Assembly (NCBI GenBank): GCA_014727915.1
Contig: WJMO01000009.1
Location: 1-64,000 of the forward strand
DNA length: 64,000 nucleotides
Direction of reading: 5' to 3'
Source of the DNA: Candidatus Altarchaeales archaeon
GTDB taxonomy: Archaea > Altiarchaeota > Altiarchaeia > IMC4 > SCGC-AAA252-I15
In this document: one piece after another, positions 61,764 through 64,000 of the stretch
Position numbering within the stretch: the first letter of the stretch is position 1
Layout of the letters: every line of letters begins with the position of its first letter
Notes under the pieces: generated by a model
What the model saw: only the letters and a program-made list of their open reading frames with translations
Told to the model about the DNA's origin: nothing
Databases searched by the model: none
Program-made: the position numbers and the translations under genes

Positions 61764-62903
61764 CTATCTTCTCCTGCTCCAGGCGTAGTAGACGTATGCG
61801 AGTCCTAGCAGAGCTATGACCATGGCAGCCCACGCCCACACTGCGGTGTAGACTATCCTGGTGGTGTTGTTCACCGCCTTGAACACCTTCTCCTGCACGT
61901 CTTTGAACGTCTTCTTTACGTCTTCTGCCCTTGGCAGCCTAAGGTTGAAGAATGGAGTCTTTATGATCGTCGGCTTTATCACATTGACGGTGCTCTGGTT
62001 GGAGGCAGCATTCAGGTCCCGGTTGTCCCTGACATTGACTTCGAGAGTGTATCCCCCCTCGGAGACGCCGTCTCTCACGCCCACTTCAAGCTCTAAATCC
62101 CGCTCCAAACCCTGCTCTAACCTGACTTCCCTCACGGTGCGTTGCTTGCTCTCGAAGCCTTCCGGCAGCCTGATGTCCAGAAGGTAGGACCCTGACTGGT
62201 TGGACTTGACCTTCACCTCCAAGGCCATAGTGTCACCGGTCTCGACCTCCTCCTCGTTCTCAAATCTCACACTTACATCCGGCAGCTGGCATCTCCCGCA
62301 CGGCCCTCCGCAGTCTATCCAATCCTCTCCCTGGTTCATCATCCCGTCATCGCAGGACGGTTCGGGCTCAGTCGACGTGGTTGTAGTGCTCGTGGTGGCA
62401 GTTGTCGACGTGGTTGCTGTGCTGGTTGTTGTTGTCGCCAGCGTAGATGTGGTCGTCGTTGGTGCGATGTCCCCTGCACTGGGGTATGGGTAGTTCGTGG
62501 TTGTCGTGGTGGACGTGCTCGTATCCCTAGGAGTGAAGGGCCGGGTGGTCGACGTCTGCATTGTCGTGGCTGTCGTGCTCGTCTCGCATGGTGGCAGATA
62601 GCATTTCAGCGTGATGTCGTCTACGCAGCACCCGCAGCTCATGCACTCGCCGGGGCTCTGGCAGCTGCAGTCCCTGCAGCATTCGAACATGTCATAGTCC
62701 TCTCTTGGGACGCACCCGGATGTCGTCCACATGCAGACCATGCAGCGCTCGCACTGGTCCTGCGTCGAGCAGTGGCATCCGACGCAGCATCCGTCCCCCG
62801 ACTCTGTGGTGGTCGTGACGTTCGGGAGAGTCCTGATTATATAAGCCGCTGAGACGGTCGTGGCCAAGAGGGCCAAAGCCAATAAAGTGATGGTCCTGTT
62901 CAT
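61764..62903 (-). CDS. exported Cys-rich protein with Thr linkers and C-terminal anchor
   Basis: A 379-residue protein: signal helix (ITLLALALLATTVSA), a Cys-rich domain of about 75 residues (CCVGCHCSTQDQCERCMVC...CCRDCSCQSPGECMSCGCC), a long Thr/Ser linker (about 110-180, repeats of TSTTTTT and ATTST), a short CDDGMMNQGEDWIDCGGPCGRC motif, a CARDB-like beta domain (VSVRFENEEEVETGDTMALEVKV) and a C-terminal membrane helix. The Cys-x-x-Cys motifs could also bind metal. It overlaps the upstream gene by 4 nt, so both are made together. Confidence 0.7.
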   Translation of the reverse strand: MNRTITLLALALLATTVSAAYIIRTLPNVTTTTESGDGCCVGCHCSTQDQCERCMVCMWTTSGCVPREDYDMFECCRDCSCQSPGECMSCGCCVDDITLKCYLPPCETSTTATTMQTSTTRPFTPRDTSTSTTTTTNYPYPSAGDIAPTTTTSTLATTTTSTATTSTTATTSTTTTSTEPEPSCDDGMMNQGEDWIDCGGPCGRCQLPDVSVRFENEEEVETGDTMALEVKVKSNQSGSYLLDIRLPEGFESKQRTVREVRLEQGLERDLELEVGVRDGVSEGGYTLEVNVRDNRDLNAASNQSTVNVIKPTIIKTPFFNLRLPRAEDVKKTFKDVQEKVFKAVNNTTRIVYTAVWAWAAMVIALLGLAYVYYAWSRRR

Positions 62904-63526
62904 TTCCCCTCTTTTTCCCTTATCCTCGCCTCGATCTCTATGAGCTTCTTCTGCTCGTCCCTGTTGATCTCCCTGTAGCTCTCCTCGTCTATCTCCCTCC
63001 GGTGATATTTGGACTTTATCATCGATATCATCCCTGTTATCTGGTCCCGTTCCTTTCTCAGCTCCTCCAGGGAAGGCTCCTTCTCGCTCTTCTTGAGGAA
63101 CACTTGGTCCAACACTATTACTGCAATTACCAGTGCCGCGACTGCCGCCACGATCCAGAACCCGTATCTTTCCACGACCACGTCGGTGTAGTTGGACTCG
63201 GACGCTATGTTGAAGTTCAGGGGGTAGACGGCGTTGGCTGCCGCGGCTTCGCTTGTACGCTGGTTGGGGTTGGTGTCTCCAACTCTCAGGTAGACGTCAT
63301 AGTAGCTTCCGGGGGGGACGTCAACGGCGTAGAATCCCCGTTCGTCCGTCTTTGTGGCGGCTATGGTGTTCGAGTGGTCGTCGCTCCGGTACACGTCCAC
63401 CTTCAGGCCTTCGATGCTCTCTCCGCTGTTGCCATCCCTGACATAACCCTGTATTGTCGCGTATTCCTGGGCGACTGCGGCTCCTGCCGTGAGGATCAGC
63501 AATGCTAGGGCGTAGTATGGTCTCAT
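62900..63526 (-). CDS. exported carboxypeptidase-regulatory-like domain protein
   Basis: A 208-residue protein with a signal peptide (ALALLILTAGAAVA), an extracellular beta-sandwich of the CarboxypepD_reg/SpaA type (ATIQGYVRDGNSGESIEGLKVDVYRSDD...GFYAVDVPPGSYYDVYLRVGD), one membrane helix (about 127-147), and a cytoplasmic charged coiled-coil tail (EELRKERDQITGMISMIKSKYHRREIDEESYREI). So it spans the membrane and could pass a signal. Translationally coupled to the downstream Thr-rich protein (ATGA overlap). A surface structural or sensor role is inferred. Confidence 0.7.
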   Translation of the reverse strand: MRPYYALALLILTAGAAVAQEYATIQGYVRDGNSGESIEGLKVDVYRSDDHSNTIAATKTDERGFYAVDVPPGSYYDVYLRVGDTNPNQRTSEAAAANAVYPLNFNIASESNYTDVVVERYGFWIVAAVAALVIAVIVLDQVFLKKSEKEPSLEELRKERDQITGMISMIKSKYHRREIDEESYREINRDEQKKLIEIEARIREKEGK

Positions 63527-63560
63527 GCCATGGAAATATTACCTTTCACCGCATTAAAAT

Positions 63561-64000
63561 CTAGTAGTCTGAGAGGGTCTTCTGCCCGCCCTTGTAGTAT
63601 CTGTCCCTCTCACCGTCCAATGTGGGGTGGCCGTACATCCCCCCTCCTCCTGCCACGTACTTCATACGCCCCTCACGGAACATCTTGATTATGGCTCCCA
63701 CCTCCCTGTCCTCCCTGATTATCTCTTCGATGTCCTCGTCCACTAGCACGTTTATCTCTGTCTTGAACTTCCCAACCAGCGCATCCCAACGTTCCTTCAC
63801 CTTCTTGCTAGTGATGGTCCGTGTCCTGGTAGCCAATGCTATCACCTCTGCGAGGGGGAGTATGTGTATGTAATGTGGCCGGTGGGTGGGGTGCCTTGGC
63901 TCCTCCCATGTTGCCAGTTCATCTATCCGCTCGGCCACGCCCTTCTTGATGATGCCCCTGCACTCCGGGCACCTCCTCTTCAGCTTCATGGCCTCCTCCC
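63561..64000 (-). CDS. endonuclease Q, C-terminal part (runs off the window)
   Basis: The 142-residue frame seen here continues past base 64000: the codons before the Met of MKLKRRCPEC remain open (EEAM). Its motifs, CPECRGIIKKGVAERIDELA with a zinc site, HPTHRPHYIHILPLAEVIA, FKTEINVLVDEDIEEI and YVAGGGGMYGHP, are those of the C-terminal half of the PHP-family endonuclease Q, which cuts DNA at deaminated bases such as uracil and hypoxanthine. Therefore this Met is internal, not the real start. The PHP catalytic domain lies outside the window. Confidence 0.85.
   Translation of the reverse strand, partial: EEAMKLKRRCPECRGIIKKGVAERIDELATWEEPRHPTHRPHYIHILPLAEVIALATRTRTITSKKVKERWDALVGKFKTEINVLVDEDIEEIIREDREVGAIIKMFREGRMKYVAGGGGMYGHPTLDGERDRYYKGGQKTLSDY

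Overview
The window is archaeal chromosomal DNA. Markers are a KH/KH/MBL/beta-CASP termination nuclease next to a proteasome beta subunit, an archaeal-type riboflavin synthase, a pyruvoyl-dependent arginine decarboxylase, a class III signal peptide pilin, endonuclease Q, and AT-rich TATA boxes 25-35 nt before many start codons (several genes look leaderless, others carry GGAGGTG ribosome sites). Most of it is GC-rich and densely coding with 4-nt ATGA overlaps. The many exported Cys-rich proteins with Thr-rich linkers, the archaellin/pilin-type signal and the GC content point to a poorly characterised, probably mesophilic euryarchaeal or DPANN/Altiarchaeota-like lineage; nothing fixes the taxon more exactly.

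Layout. 0-1.7 kb: VapBC toxin-antitoxin with its own operator, a tRNA-3'-end-like relic and a methyltransferase. 1.9-6.6 kb: membrane/exported proteins, an M14/AstE-like zinc hydrolase, and a membrane-anchored surface protein with a PAAR-like domain. 6.7-11.6 kb: PAS, NYN nuclease, CPA2 antiporter, methyltransferase-WbqC pair, TspO, cold-shock protein. 11.7-14.8 kb: secreted M64-like metallopeptidase with thrombospondin type 3 calcium repeats and a linked exported partner. 14.8-20.9 kb: SDR, an ATP-grasp/GNAT/small charged peptide trio, ZIP transporter facing a NikR-like regulator, and a duplicated-domain regulator. 21-24.8 kb: the most unusual part, an overlapping four-gene unit (TrmB-like wHTH, radical SAM-SPASM, second TrmB-like wHTH, ComB-like phosphatase) with anomalous base composition and a perfect 9-10-9 palindrome upstream. 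25.2-28.5 kb: agmatine/putrescine pair and oligoendopeptidase F. 28.8-32.6 kb: two amt-glnK units. 32.7-35.4 kb: HxlR regulator, a membrane protein, a histone-H1-like tail fused to a membrane anchor, PyrR and an ACT protein. 35.5-39.6 kb: argG-argH-argG. 39.6-44.2 kb: surface-glycan-type cassette with a NoeA-like methyltransferase and two tandem sulfatase-like proteins sharing gene-converted segments. 44.3-50.1 kb: exported proteins, SagB-like oxidoreductase, termination nuclease, proteasome, CorA. 50.1-53.4 kb: paired GT-C glycosyltransferases. 53.5-57.8 kb: YhcC-type radical SAM, MBL protein, pilin. 57.9-61.0 kb: complete riboflavin operon ribB-ribC-ribH-ribA-ribD with a candidate operator. 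61-64 kb: HEAT-like protein, two exported proteins, and the C-terminal part of endonuclease Q running off the window.

The genes join up in several places: ArgG/ArgH make arginine, PdaD and agmatinase turn it into putrescine, Amt/GlnK bring in and sense nitrogen; the GT-C enzymes, WbqC, NoeA-like and sulfatase-like genes together with Thr-rich Cys-rich exported proteins suggest a heavily decorated, disulfide-stabilised cell surface. No rRNA, complete tRNA, CRISPR array or insertion sequence was recognised.
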